Below, in pieces: positions 1-11,810 of a stretch of DNA of 64,000 nucleotides (its first letter is position 1; each line of letters starts with the position of its first letter). Source of the stretch: Phytophthora colocasiae (taxonomy: Eukaryota; Oomycota; Peronosporomycetes; Peronosporales; Peronosporaceae); contig JAGKQI010000046.1 in the NCBI GenBank assembly GCA_018806915.1, positions 124,001 to 188,000 of the forward strand, written 5' to 3'. Below the pieces are notes generated by a model. That model saw only the letters and a program-made list of their open reading frames with translations. It was not told the DNA's origin and did no database searches. Made by a program: the position numbers and the translations under genes.

Positions 1-3000
1 CTAGAGGGACGACCTCACAGGCAACAACGTTCAGGAGCTGGCGTTTATCAGCTATAGAATCCACCTCGAAGACGCCATCACACTTGCCCACTAAGGTCTC
101 CAAAAGAAGTTCCAATTGATGAGCTACGGCATCTTCAAGAATTGAATGAACATCTCCATTCGCATCAACAGAACTTGCGCTTCTATCAGAAAAACAGGCA
201 ATAAATACCGCCACATTTTCCTCCGAGAATGCGAGGTCATCAGCCATCGCATTGGTGAACTCTTCTCTTCGTGTGATAGCGTACCACAACAGCGTTTGCA
301 CCAGACGCGCCAGCACCACAAGCCGAGCGATAAACACCGCGTCTTCCTCGCTCTTGGCCAGCAGCAAACCCTTTATCAGCAAACTTCCTAGATGATGAAG
401 CAGCAATGGTTTTTGAGGCCATCGAACCTTTCCCCACTGGCTCTGTTTTCGCGTCTGTGTTTGTGTACTGGGGTGTTCGCTCTCAAGCACCACAGTTCCA
501 TCCGGTAGAACGTCCGAGCCACCGTAGAACAGCAAGTGAAGGATCTTATCATACAAATTCGCTGGGTCAACAGAAGCATTAGGGGCACGAGTACTCACCT
601 GCTTCAGCATTAGCGGTAGGAAGCGCATGGCCTCAAGGAAGAGGTGTTCTCGTAACTGGTCCGTGTCGTGTGTATCCAGGAAAGAGCAGAGCAGAGTGTG
701 GAACAGAGCGTTGCATCCAGAGGTTGTATAACGCTCTGGTTGGGACTTCTGCATTGCTCCACATGCCACTTTGTGAACTGCCATACACAGTGATGACAGT
801 CCGTCTTCTAGCCATTTATTCAGCTGTAGTTTTTCACCAACTTCTTCACCATTCGACGAGATTAACGCTGGCTTTTGCTCCAACAACAAAGCGCTCGTGT
901 CCTCGTTATCAGTTGAAGTACTGATGTCCTCGTTGTCCATTCTAACTGCATGCTCTAGCCAGTGAATCATATCCAACTGCGTCACTGCAGCCATTGGTAG
1001 CTCGCCAGACTTGTCGGCATGTTTCATAGCTGGCAGGAACTTGCTCACTTCATCGGTTGTTGTTGGGATCAACACGTTCGAGATTGATTTGCACAGCGGA
1101 CACAAGAACTCCTTTTTCGTGACGTCCACGGCATTAAGAGCATGGCGATGATGCCCCCCAGTGATCGCACGTTGAAACTGGGACGTATGGTACGACTCCC
1201 AACATGTGTGATGTACTGAGTGGCCACATAAACGTACATGCACTGGAATGTCTTCACCAATGTGCATTTCATCCATGGGTGTACTTAGGTACTGGCCATG
1301 CGAGCCACCATTCAGTCGAGACAATACAGGCGAGCACTGCGCAAAGCCAACGTAGCACATGAAGCTGTTTTCGAAGTTAACCGAATGACACATCGCGCAT
1401 TCCACTGCAGGTCCACCGTCACTCATCGTATCTTCAGATTCATCCATCTCAACGTCACTGTCATTGCCGCCGGCGTCAAATCCATTGTGCATGTTCTTCT
1501 CGTGTTCGTCAGCGCCAACTTCTTCTTCTCCAGCCTCCGTCTCGTTTGCCATCGCCTTCATTTGCTCAGCAAAAGCCGCTTGTCGTTGCTGCATCTGCCG
1601 TATCGCACGCATTTGAGCCTCTTTACGCCTTTGAGCCAGAGCCAATTTGCGTGCAGCTTCATCGCGTGACTCCTGCTCAGTTACCTGGTGCTGCTCTACA
1701 ACGCTTCGACATTCAGGACTAATGCGAGATAATCTGTGCAACAACCAGTCAATGCCTCGACCAATTTCGTGCTTCTGATCGCCGTCCAACTTCGTCATAC
1801 TCGCGCTTCCACCATGGCTGGACCAAGGGTTCAGCTTCAACAGCAAGTAGAGAATCGCGCACCGCGGCTCTGCATCCGAGTACAGGCTAGGCTGCTCTTG
1901 CGGGACCCACTCAATGAAGTTGTCAGCTATGCGTGACGCTCGTTCAAGTTCAAAATGTTCTATATCTGAGGCAGGGACCATCGTCTGGAAGTAACGCACG
2001 TCTTCCACAACGTACAACTGAAGCGTAAACAGGTGAACAGCTCGCGACAGGACGCTGAGATTACTCTGGGCATCGGTAGTAGCGCGCCACAAGGATTCGT
2101 ACACCAATCTCCGCGCATCGTCGTGCAAAACTGAGATACGAGATAATCGGAATCCAAGTGGACACGGCAAAAACATGTTCACCATTGGGTAATCAAGCCA
2201 CGTCGAGTGGGTGTTGTTCGGGCTGCCGTCTACTTGTTCTTGTTCTCGCTTCTTAGACGAGCGGAGACGGTGTTGGAACCAATTCTCATGCGCTGACTCG
2301 TGCTGTTTGCGCGTCAGATGCACAAACGTTGGGTTATACTCTGCGTACAGCTCCGGCTTCAATCGGTACTGGAATTTACCTCCACCAGGTGCAGACGAAT
2401 CGCCAGCTCCAGAGGAGGCCGAGAAACCTGCCTCCACGCACACCTCCTTCAAGATTTGATCCAAAACGGGAGCTCCTGAGAAGCTGGCTGGAAACAAGTT
2501 CTCGCGACTCAAGAAAAACTCATTCGCGATCTTCGACAGGTCACTGTGAGCACAGGGTCCGACGCAAAGACGCTGAACAATTTCTCGGCGAAGATAAGGG
2601 ATTAAACTACGCATTGCGTCGCCATCCGTGACCTTCGGGGGTAATTCAGACGCCAATTGGGACAACAATGCCAGACACTCGGTCACCATGAGTTCTGCTT
2701 CCTTTGCATCTGCACTCTGTGCAGCTTCATACCATTCTTCTACATCAAACCGCTCCATGATGGATGCCATCACCCAATCCACACCCAATAGTTGAAAGCT
2801 AAACTGTAGCAAAAGCAAGTCAAGGTCACGGAATCGGGCACAAAACGGCGGTTCGCCGTAATTCATGCTGTGGTTGATCACCGACATGCCGTTACGCACC
2901 CACAAGCCTGAATGTACTTGAGCATCCCATACGATAGCTTGGAGCACAGGTTCAATAAGATGTACACGATGCCAGAAGCCGATAGGGCTGTCCGTATCGT

Positions 3001-5546
3001 GAATCCACATTGATTCCTCGTCTTCTAATACTCCGCTTTGAACCATTGACAGAAAAACATCCAAGCCATTTGGGGAATCACTCAAGGCTCGAATCAGTTG
3101 CGATAGTGTGCGCTGCAGCGGAAAGTGGCAAGACACAGCAGTCTCAATTTGATCTGCACGAAGAGTATCTCCAACCTGGTAGTCTGGCGGAGGGAAATAC
3201 TTGCCAGACGATGCCAGCCAGAAGTAATACGCTTCTAAAATCGGTTTCGCTAACTTTACGATCAAATGACGCGAGGCCTCTGGGGAACGTGTTGCCTCTG
3301 GTCCTCCAACAGTCTTGAAAGCATTGGACACTACCCACGAAGATACATCGGAAGTCGTCGATACAAATTCCACAGTTACGACCCACCCGCGGGACTCCAT
3401 CTCCACATGATCACCAAAGCGTCGGACTTCAGAACACGCGCCTTGAATATACGCTAGGTAGAGCAAGAACCGAGCCAGTCGCGAACCTCCTTTTTCCAGC
3501 ACAAAGCTCTCGGAAATCCCCTCAATTTGTAGAACGTAGCGCAAATCAAGTAACCCTGACATGTAGCGACGACACACAAACACTGGTGATGCTACATCCA
3601 GCTCAAAGCGTCCCGTCAGCTCAGTTTCTGGCGGGAGACTCAAGAACGGTGACAACTCCTTTTGGTGTCTGATCCGATAGCCAGCACGTTCTGCTTCAAG
3701 AACAAGTGCACTTACATTGACATCCCGTAACGTTGATCCTTGTGAACGCTGAATTCCCATAGCAAAAACATCCCATACACCCAGCTCTCGCTTGCGATCT
3801 GGATGTAGCACGTGTATCATACTATTCCACGTATCCTCGAACGCAATATCGATGAAATCTGTTCTGCTCTTCTTGCGCAGAGTTTCGAGAACAGAGTTTA
3901 CCAGAACTTCCAGTAGATCGTACTCAGCAACCAGCTTTTTCACAAAGGTTGCGCGGTTGAAAAATTGCACGCTGAATGCTAATATTGTAGCCGTCGAGCT
4001 GCCCACTCCCGCAGCGAATTCTCGGTACAACTGACGGTATGACGACGTAAATGAAATGGCGAAGGCTTGCTTGAAAAGAGGGTCGGCTAAAAGGGCCATC
4101 AGGAGGCTGTGGAGCGCATCACTCTCGGTTTTAGGCAGGAAGGAATCAGCCATAATAACAGCCCGGAGCATCGGGTAATCGTCAGCTTCATCGACATCCA
4201 TGCTGTTCTCGTTGTGCTCTAAACTCTCTACAGCACACATCTGTCAAAGTATAAAAGCGTTGCATTAAGAATTAGCGAAAATCACTTCTAAGAGGAAGCA
4301 CAAGATGACGGCAAGGCGTACCTTTTCACAAATCAGACGGCAAAGACCGTCGGAAAGGTTTGCCAGAGAAGCAAGCCATTGAAGCAACGAGTTGATCACA
4401 GGCACTCTTGCTTTATATTCGCAAGATACAATAGAAGTCACAATGCCATGCTTGTGTAGCGATGCGGCAAGCTCCAGAACATCTTCACGGGAAGCCTTTG
4501 CCCGCACAATGCTCTGCTTCTGTGATGACGTCTCCCCTACAATTTTAAGCATTTGATACTAGAACACAACACACAGTTAGTTTATCAAACCTGCAAGAAT
4601 ATCTCGCAGACAAAATACGTACAGCAATTGCAGGGTGGGCCTTATTCAGTGACGTCGCAAACTCTTGCGACGTCTGCAGCTCGTTATAGTGTACAATGAC
4701 AGAATAGCGTTTATCGGGCGGCTCACTGCCCAGTTTATCCCGCACGACCTCCAGATCGTCCTCATTAATGACTGAGCCAAACCTGGCCTCTTTTACCGAA
4801 TCCAGCACCAGTTTCATCACTTCCCCAACACAATCCTGGCAATTCGCCAGCAAATCTGGTGGTAGAAAGCTCAATGGATCTGCGTCTTGTGCTCCCTTAA
4901 AACAAAAATTATAAGAACACTTCACTGAAAATCAAATAAAGTCAACAAAAATACCAACTTTATGTCGAGTGCAGAATCCTTCAGGAGCCCACGCCTCCGT
5001 GTCTCCACAGTCGCAGCAGCCTCCACTATGTGTATAGTAAAAGAACACTTCATGGTCTTCATGGTCACTTGAGATAAAGCAGTCATTGCACATCACACAC
5101 GTCTCGTCCACCTTCAAAAAAAAACACACACACAAAACACATCTTGGTCAGCCCAATATACACTAAAGCGTCCTGCAGGATCCAGCGCTGACCTGGCACA
5201 CTTTGCAGTTCCACGCGATATCTCCAGGCTTGAACTCATAGGCGCACATGCGTTTGGGCAGTTTCTCGAGCGCCTGACGACTCTCAGCGTCCAACACGCA
5301 GGTCTGGAGCTCCTGCAGCAGGCGACGCTCCTCCCCTTCATGTTCCTTCTCGCCCCAGCCCGCACTAGCCAGCATTTCGTCCAATAATGATCGCACCGTG
5401 GCCTGAGGCCCGCTCAGGACGCGATCCGGCGCGTTATCCTGGTCCTGTGCCTCATCCTGGTCCTGAACCTGCTCCAGGCTCTGGCTTCGCGTCACGGACA
5501 CCCTGCGGTGGTCGATGACGCTGCGTGCGCGTGCGAACAGATCCAT
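1..5546 (-). CDS. UBR-type N-recognin E3 ubiquitin ligase (UBR1/PRT6-like), 3' end outside window
   Basis: Likely ubiquitin ligase that recognises N-degron substrates. Five exons are visible: 5193-5546, 4959-5111, 4623-4895, 4322-4558 and 1-4240 (open at the window edge); all introns are phase 0. The start at 5546 gives MDLFARARS. A UBR-box zinc finger spans the exon 1/2 junction (about residues 100-170), with ETCVMCNDCF, GGCCDCGDTEAW and FCTRHK. Exons 3-4 hold a possible ClpS-like segment (RYSVIVHYNELQTS). Exon 5 is one long open frame; near 1,100-1,430 it carries a RING-H2-type finger (VECAMCHSVNF, then LCGHSVHHTCWESYH, then FLCPLC) preceded by a helical, charged stretch. This order (UBR box, ClpS-like, long helical middle, RING) is that of the UBR1 family. 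The C-terminal cap domain lies beyond base 1. Family assignment is strong; orthology to UBR1 rather than UBR2 or PRT6 is not resolved. Confidence 0.9.
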
Positions 5547-5786
5547 CCTAAGGCGCTGTAAGTGCTCCCCCTTCCCCCCTGTGGTGACTCCGCGAGAAAT
5601 TTTGGGACTGACTTTTATATGCAAGTTTGTATGTGGTGTCAAATGAAGTTTGAATAATGTGCACCACATTAAATATTCAGGTGATGACTAATATTCATGT
5701 GGTGGACATCATGAACGGGAAATGTCGCAGAAATTGACACATGGCTACACATGGTCAAGTTGAAGTTGTTTTAGCTCTACTTCGCT

Positions 5787-8147
5787 TTACTTCTTCGTAG
5801 AGAGGTCCTTCTCGAGGTGGCGGTTGCGTATCGCGAGCTCGTCGTTATCTTGTGTGAGCTGCGCCACCTTCATCTTGCTCTCAATGAGTTCTCCTTGGAA
5901 ATAATCGAGCTCCTGCTCCAGCGATACCACCTTGGAGCTCAAATCTGCCGACAGCTTCTCGGTCTGATGAACCTGTTCTTGTAGACGCGTGAGAAGCTCC
6001 TCACGGGCCATGATCTCGCTGCTTAAGCGCTCGTCGTGGTCCACTGAGATACGGCGATACGTCTCCGTCGCCTCCTGCAGTTGAAGCTCTCGCTCGTGCG
6101 ACTCGTTCTCGACCTGAGACTTGGACGCACGCAGTGTCTCCAGCTCTTCGCGCAGTGCATCTGCCTCACGCTTCACCTCATCCACTTGTAGCTGCAATTC
6201 TACAGCCTTCTCCTCGCCATTAGCTTCCGATTGGGCCAATCGGAACTCGAGCTCTTCCACACGAGCTTGTAGTCGCTCATTCTCCAGCTTCGCATCTTCC
6301 CATTGACGCTCAAGCGCTTGGTGTTTGGTTGTAGCCTCTTCTAATGCTGCTGCACTCGCAGTTAGTTGTTGTTCACGCAGCGTTTCGAGTTCCTGTTGTG
6401 TTTCATGCAATTGACTTGACACGTCTCGAACCTGCTGCTGCAAAGTTCCGATCGTGGCTTCAGATGCAACAGCATTCCCCTCGGCCAGTTCGCGGGCTTG
6501 ATCGGCTTCTTGTAACTTAGTTGATAGTATTTCGCTCCTATTTTCAAGGTGTTCAAGTGCAGCTTGCACTTTGACGATCTCTTCTTGGGCTGCGGCTCTC
6601 GCGATCTCTGCCTCTCTCAATTGAGCCAGTAAGCGAGCCTTCTCCTCCTCCATCGCAGTCATGACGCCATCAAACTTGAGAAGCTGTTTCTCGAGACGTT
6701 TGTTGTCGCTCAAAGCAGTCTGCAGAGCTTGGGCTTGTCCTTCAGCTTCAGCAGTGTCAGTCTCTCCAACCTCATTGCGTGCAGATTCAGCACGTTGTAA
6801 AGCAGCCGTAGACTGCTGCAACTCCTCGTCCTTCTGTACAATAGTAGCTCGGAGTTCACGGAGCTGGGTCTCCAGCTCTTTGTTTGATACGGTTAGTCCT
6901 TGGATAGTCACGTTAAGCTGCTTGGCTTCAGTGCGTTGCGTCTCAAGCATTGTCTTAAGAGCGTTCACCTCCGCGACCAGGTGTGGTTCCTCAGCATCCA
7001 TGTACTCATTAGCTGATGAAGCTTCAGAGGCGTCATCCTTCACTTCCTTTTTGCTTCGTTTCTTCTCTTCTCTTATGTTGTCCTCCTCCTCGTTCTCTTC
7101 ATTAACGATAGTGAGAGTTCCAGTAAGTTTTGTCTCTTTCACAGTAGTCTGGCAAGCTTCGTGTTCAAGTTTCAGTGCGTCAAACTGTTCCTTCAGCGTC
7201 ATATACACCAGGAAATCCACCTGCATCACTCCATCTTCAGCTTCAGAGCTCGAGCTCCCATTAATTCCCGCTGCCATCCTGGTTAATCGCTCAATCTCCC
7301 GGTCTTTTTGTTCAATGGTAGCTTCTAGTTTGACGTTAGCAGCTTCACTCTCTCGAAGTTGAACCTCGAGGTTTTCCAGCGCCTTGACGAGCTCATCACG
7401 TGCAGTATCTACCGCTGCTACTGCTTCTTCCGCTGGATGTCCAGCCGTACGAATTGCGTCAGCTTTTCCTTCTCCAATTTGCTCAGGAATAGGTGCGTGA
7501 CGGCAATTCGAGGCTAACGAAGACGCTCGGCTATGGTTCGTGTACGCTGACATTTCGGAGCCAATTTCGCTCGCACTGTCGTCCACGTACGACCGTTCCT
7601 TGTCGGGGCCTCCTTCACGGTTTACACGTGAACTCACTACTGTGATGGAGATGCACGCTCGAGGATCATCTGGGCATTTAGCGGCGTTCAAACGGACACT
7701 TTCCTTTCCCGAATCCCGAGTAAGAGGGACCAGTTCCGCCAGGTCGAACTCGAAGATAGCGATGGTTTTCCCGTGTTCACCTGTTGTTGTAACGTGGATC
7801 TGGAAGCGCTTGGCTTGGAACAGACCCGACTTAGCCATGTATAGCGTACTGGAGAAGGCTACCATGTCCCCCCAAACAACTTCCCCCGTGTCGCCGCTTC
7901 TCGAATGGGACGATTGAATCGCCCTTGAACCGTTTAAACGTCTCAACGAGCCATCGTCTCCTGGATCAGCAGGTTGATACGGTGCAGGCTTGGTGGGGAT
8001 TTTCTTCTTCCGACCCATAATGACAGCAACCAACTCGGTGTCATGCTTGAGGGCCAAGTTGGCATTGAGGCGATGTACCACCAGCTGCACCTTGAAACCT
8101 ACCGGGGCCTTATTGGAACGCTGGGCGATCTGGACAAGACGACTCAT
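5787..8147 (-). CDS. NT-C2 domain plus long coiled-coil protein
   Basis: Single-exon protein of about 786 aa if it starts at 8147 (MSRLVQIAQRSNKAP). An in-frame ATG at 8234 would add 29 residues. The first roughly 180 residues resemble the N-terminal C2-like (NT-C2) module of the EEIG1/EHBP1/PMI group: GFKVQLVVHRLNANL, then a variable insert, VWGDMVAFSSTLY, and IAIFEFDLAELVPL. From about residue 250 to the end it is almost continuous heptad-type coiled coil rich in Glu, Gln, Leu and Lys, e.g. ALEHLENRSEILSTKL. Proteins of this design usually tether membranes or organelles; that role is inferred here. No transmembrane segment or enzyme motif is visible. The long open frame on the opposite strand is a codon-bias shadow. 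Confidence 0.75.
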   Translation of the reverse strand: MSRLVQIAQRSNKAPVGFKVQLVVHRLNANLALKHDTELVAVIMGRKKKIPTKPAPYQPADPGDDGSLRRLNGSRAIQSSHSRSGDTGEVVWGDMVAFSSTLYMAKSGLFQAKRFQIHVTTTGEHGKTIAIFEFDLAELVPLTRDSGKESVRLNAAKCPDDPRACISITVVSSRVNREGGPDKERSYVDDSASEIGSEMSAYTNHSRASSLASNCRHAPIPEQIGEGKADAIRTAGHPAEEAVAAVDTARDELVKALENLEVQLRESEAANVKLEATIEQKDREIERLTRMAAGINGSSSSEAEDGVMQVDFLVYMTLKEQFDALKLEHEACQTTVKETKLTGTLTIVNEENEEEDNIREEKKRSKKEVKDDASEASSANEYMDAEEPHLVAEVNALKTMLETQRTEAKQLNVTIQGLTVSNKELETQLRELRATIVQKDEELQQSTAALQRAESARNEVGETDTAEAEGQAQALQTALSDNKRLEKQLLKFDGVMTAMEEEKARLLAQLREAEIARAAAQEEIVKVQAALEHLENRSEILSTKLQEADQARELAEGNAVASEATIGTLQQQVRDVSSQLHETQQELETLREQQLTASAAALEEATTKHQALERQWEDAKLENERLQARVEELEFRLAQSEANGEEKAVELQLQVDEVKREADALREELETLRASKSQVENESHERELQLQEATETYRRISVDHDERLSSEIMAREELLTRLQEQVHQTEKLSADLSSKVVSLEQELDYFQGELIESKMKVAQLTQDNDELAIRNRHLEKDLSTKK

Positions 8148-8273
8148 GCTTGATAAGGTACTGCACTTGTCGATGTCAATCCCAATTGGGAAGTCCGAAC
8201 CTTTGAGAGTTCTAAGCCGGGATGATGCAGACACCCTGGAAATAGAGAGGAATGGCAGGACAAGAGCTTGAAT

Positions 8274-8309
8274 ATGCAGCTTCGACTATTTATGCAGCTT
8301 CGACTATTT
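8274..8309. repeat. two perfect 18-bp tandem copies upstream of the NT-C2 gene
   Basis: The unit atgcagcttcgactattt occurs at 8274-8291 and again at 8292-8309, directly head to tail. It sits between the 5' end of the NT-C2 gene and the 3' end of the next gene, so it may be promoter or 5'-UTR sequence of the former. Confidence 0.8.
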
Positions 8310-8433
8310 TTGCGGATGGATTGCAGGCATCCTAAGTAAGACACACTTTACAGATGAATCATGCTTTTGGGTAAGATTAGGGTGCAGTAATTTGCTGATT
8401 GAAGACGACGGATGAAAGCATGAAAGTGAAGTC

Positions 8434-10278
8434 TCAGTAAGCCATGCGCTTCTTGCGTTCAATGGCGTCGTAGGTGTTGGACCAAATGTTCTTGATGGTC
8501 TCGTAGTCGTCACTTGCGAATTTGGCTGCCACAAAACGCAGTGAAGGCACTGTCAGCGAAAAGTAGTGGAGGTTTCCTAGGTAGAACATCGGGTAAAAGT
8601 TAGTCTTTGTGAACAGTTCACAACCCAAAGCTAGTAAATGGCAAGTGAATGACATACCGTAACCCTTGTAGATCTTACACTTGATCGGTGAAATCTTGTG
8701 GTCTCGGCACAGGCGGAAGGACTGGATCTGAGTGTGCACACCTCGTTTCTCGTACAGGGCGATGACGCATTCGTGGTAGGCAGCTCGAGATACAAAGAGT
8801 TGGAGAACATCCATTTTGGTGCCTCCGAAAGCGAAGTATTTGGCTGTCCAGGTCGCGTTACCTGACGTGAGGTTTCCAACGCTAAACGTGCCATCTGAAC
8901 AAATGTACAAATGTTAGTGAACGACCAGAGAAGAACCCCCCTAAGAGTAAATCGTACTAGAGATTCGCGTGAGGATCGTGCCCTGAGTCGTGTCCTTCGA
9001 TTGCGGTCCACGTTTGAACCGCATGCGTAGGGGTCGTGGAGCAGCCTTGATCATGTCCAAAATGGCAATGTACGTCTCATTTTCCACCAGTTTCCGGTTG
9101 ATCGCCACGACGGTACTACCAATACTAACCCCCACGCGGTCCGCTGAACCATTTTCCACCACAAGCTTCACTACGGCCGTCTCCTTACGCTGGTTTGCAG
9201 CATTCCAAACGTCCACACGTTCCATTAAGACACCGAGTTTCCGGCCGCTTTCAAAGCAAACATCGTATTCATCGTGGGCGCATTCTGGTGTGGCCTCCTC
9301 TTGAGTGTCCGCTTGAGTGTCAGGGGATCCGCGTTCGTGTCCGTTACCTTTCCGTGTCGATGTCGTCTCGAAATCATCCAAATTCGCAAAGTTGGAGTGC
9401 ATGAACGCGTCGTTACCCTCAAGAAAGTACGGAGTATTGTCATCATTGGAAGTTGCGTTCGTAGTGACGTCCTTGAGAGAGACTCGGTGTTGCAGTTTGG
9501 CTGAAGCAGCCGCAAAGCTTTCCGATGAGAATCCCAACTGCGAACGCTGTTCTTCTTGAGTCGGACGTCTGCCTCCAAATGAAGACGTGCGATCGGTAGA
9601 GGTTGATGTTGCGATGGCTTCTTCGGGGAAGTCGAAAGGGGTTCGAGGGGTTGAGCCTTTCGGGCTGAACGGATCAAAGTCGACAATGATAGCCTTTGGA
9701 TCGCACACCTGAGACTGATGCACTGTAGATGGAGTAAATGGTGAAGATGGAGCAAATGCTGGTTCAGGAGCACGTAACGCTGCAAAGTTCGGGGCGGTGG
9801 CGAACGGGTCTGCCGGCTTCATGACATTCTTGATGTTGTCGTACATGATTGGCTCTCCACTATACGTCGGCATTGGCATCAACTTGGTGGGAGCATTGTT
9901 CTGGTTCATTTGGAGCTGCGGTTGCATGTGTGGTTGCATCTGCGGTTGCATTTGCTGGGACATCGGCATTGAAGGAGTCATCATAAACGGAGAAGAAGCT
10001 GGTATTTGCTGCTGATACGGGTTGAACGTCGCGAATTGTTGATTACCGAGCCCACCAAATGACGGGGGGCCTTGCTGAGTCATGAAATTGGCTCCGTTCG
10101 GGTACGTTTGTTGTTGCTGAGGCATCATCCCTGCTCCAGGACTGATAGTCGAGAAGTTGTCGAACGGGTTGGCCATTTGTGACATCGCCGGTCTTGGGGC
10201 AGTGGCGAAATTCGACGCGTTATTGGATTGTGATCCAGGCTTGTGCATCGGATCTAGCATTGCAAAAGGGTCATTCAT
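8434..10278 (-). CDS. DPF/NPF-motif protein with PDZ and PH-like C-terminal domains (endocytic adaptor-like)
   Basis: Three exons (8958-10278, 8658-8894, 8434-8576) give 566 aa. The first intron (8895-8957) joins the PDZ exon to the last domain; without splicing a stop follows at once. The N-terminal 300 residues are low-complexity and rich in Met, Gln and Pro, with short linear motifs DPF (MNDPFAM, PADPFA, DFDPFSP) and NPF (MANPFDNF). Such motifs bind AP2 appendages and EH domains in known endocytic adaptors. A PDZ-type fold follows (KLGVLMERVDVWN to LRMRFKRG), then a region like a PH/PTB fold (ATWTAKYFAFGG to IWSNTYDAIERKK). The start at 10278 was chosen because the adjacent paralogue begins with the same M-x-DPF. 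An ATG at 10368 is also in frame. The role in clathrin traffic is inferred from motifs only. Confidence 0.75.
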
Positions 10279-10612
10279 TGTGACGGAAGAAATTGGGGGG
10301 AAGTCTGATGAAAGTTGTTGCTTGGGCGGTCGAGAAATGACACTGCACCACAAGGTTTTAGGCGCCAACGGCGCAACTGCTTTGTAAATAAATATAGGGA
10401 AGCTGGGACTGCGTGCCGGTGTATTTCATGCGCAACGGACTCAACGCAATTAGAGAAGTCTCTAACACTATTCTGGGGAAACGGACGTGAACTGGTGAGT
10501 GAACGAGATGTATCAATCTCTTGTTCAAAAGATATTTAGTTTTTGGATCGTAAAATATGGACGAGTTAGTATTTCATAGATACTATCCGTGCCTTTGGTT
10601 AGATCGTTCAAT

Positions 10613-11461
10613 CTACCAGAAGATGTCGTTAGCGTTCGACTTCGATGGCGGGTTCACCGGGTTCGTAGGCGCAGCTGCAAAAATATCGTCTACTGGGGCT
10701 AACGGTGCATTTCCAGCTACGAAATCCTCAACGGTGGGCTCCGAGGATCCTCCGGCCACCGTCTTGAGTGAAATCTTAGCGTGACCTGAGCTGGCAAAGG
10801 CACCAGCGTTGAATCCGAGGTTCTTCCGTGCAGCTTCTTGAGTCGGACGCTTTCCGTGAGCAAGGCGGCTAGCAAGAGCGCTAGATTTCGAACCAGACGC
10901 AGGTGAAGCCGGTTGAGCAGTGGGGGCAGAAGCAGGAGATCCACCGCCAAGATAGCTGAAATCAAGCTCGGCGGGGGCCTGAGGAGCTCCGAACGGATTA
11001 GCTACCGGCTCAGGAGCTCGGACGGGTTCCGACAGGTTGCTGGGCACCTTTGCCCCGCCACCGAGACCCTCCAAGAAATCCATTGAAGCATCATCCGCCA
11101 CAGGTTTCTTCTCCAAAAGCTTCTTGATGTTGTCATACATCGGACCTTGCTGTTGTGGAGGTTGCTGGCCAAACGGATTCATCGGTTGGTTCATACCAAA
11201 ACCCATTCCAGGGGCACCAGGGAACTGTCCAGGCATCATGCCGCCTTGAGGAGGCATCCCTCCCATATTCATATGCATGCCACCGTTAAAAGCTGGGGCA
11301 CCCATTCCCACTCCAATGTTCATCATTCCCATTCCACCATTCATCGGAGCTACTGGAGCTGGAGAGACTGCTACTGGGGCATGTTGCGGCTGACTGATAG
11401 TCTTTTGGGCTGGCGTCTTGGTCGATGCGATCGGGTTGAGGAAATCAAACGGGTCACTCAT
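10613..11461 (-). CDS. Short DPF/NPF-motif paralogue of the preceding gene
   Basis: Single exon, 282 aa, starting MSDPFDFLNP. Low-complexity Met/Gly/Pro/Gln-rich N-terminal half with NPFGQQPPQQQ and ANPFGAP. It shares two landmarks, in the same order, with the downstream larger gene: a MYDNIK block (MYDNIKKLLEKKP here, MYDNIKNVMKPADP there) and an RPTQE...LGF block (KRPTQEAARKNLGF here, RRPTQEEQRSQLGF there), each followed by a similar ...SLK segment. It stops soon after the second block at DIFW and lacks the PDZ and PH-like domains. Together they look like an old tandem duplication in which one copy lost, or never had, the C-terminal half. Probable endocytic scaffold by motif content only. 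Confidence 0.7.
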   Translation of the reverse strand: MSDPFDFLNPIASTKTPAQKTISQPQHAPVAVSPAPVAPMNGGMGMMNIGVGMGAPAFNGGMHMNMGGMPPQGGMMPGQFPGAPGMGFGMNQPMNPFGQQPPQQQGPMYDNIKKLLEKKPVADDASMDFLEGLGGGAKVPSNLSEPVRAPEPVANPFGAPQAPAELDFSYLGGGSPASAPTAQPASPASGSKSSALASRLAHGKRPTQEAARKNLGFNAGAFASSGHAKISLKTVAGGSSEPTVEDFVAGNAPLAPVDDIFAAAPTNPVNPPSKSNANDIFW

Positions 11462-11810
11462 GTTGTTGGTTGGGTTGGTATTTAAAAGCTGGTGAATTCG
11501 AAAGTGATAGTGCTCTGTGCTAGTGCTCTGCCAAGGCCATGGAAATCTCTAACAATAGCGGATAGGACATGATGCCAGGATGAGGACAAACAAGTCTCCA
11601 CTTCTTAGGTTCCTAAAAAAGCTTAGCATATTCTACGTGCAGAGATGAGATCAACGGCCATTTAGCTCCTTGACATTGTTCAAAAGAACATATAATAAAA
11701 CTTCCATAGCGCTTGCCTATCTCGAATATCCGCTTGTCAGATAGGTCTATGAGGCCCGCCAAGCACGCGATGATGTCTATACTAATACTTCACTCGTATG
11801 GTTCACGCGC
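11462..11810. other. Intergenic, no gene seen (349 bp)
   Basis: Lies between the start of the short DPF/NPF gene and the stop of the ankyrin/FYVE gene. It has A/T-rich stretches but no convincing frame or RNA gene. It must hold the promoter of the short DPF/NPF gene. Confidence 0.6.

Noticed and set aside
6661..7362. 233-residue Ser-rich plus-strand frame over the NT-C2 coiled-coil gene
   Set aside because: Antisense of Glu/Leu-rich heptads gives Ser/Phe-rich text. No start context or domain.
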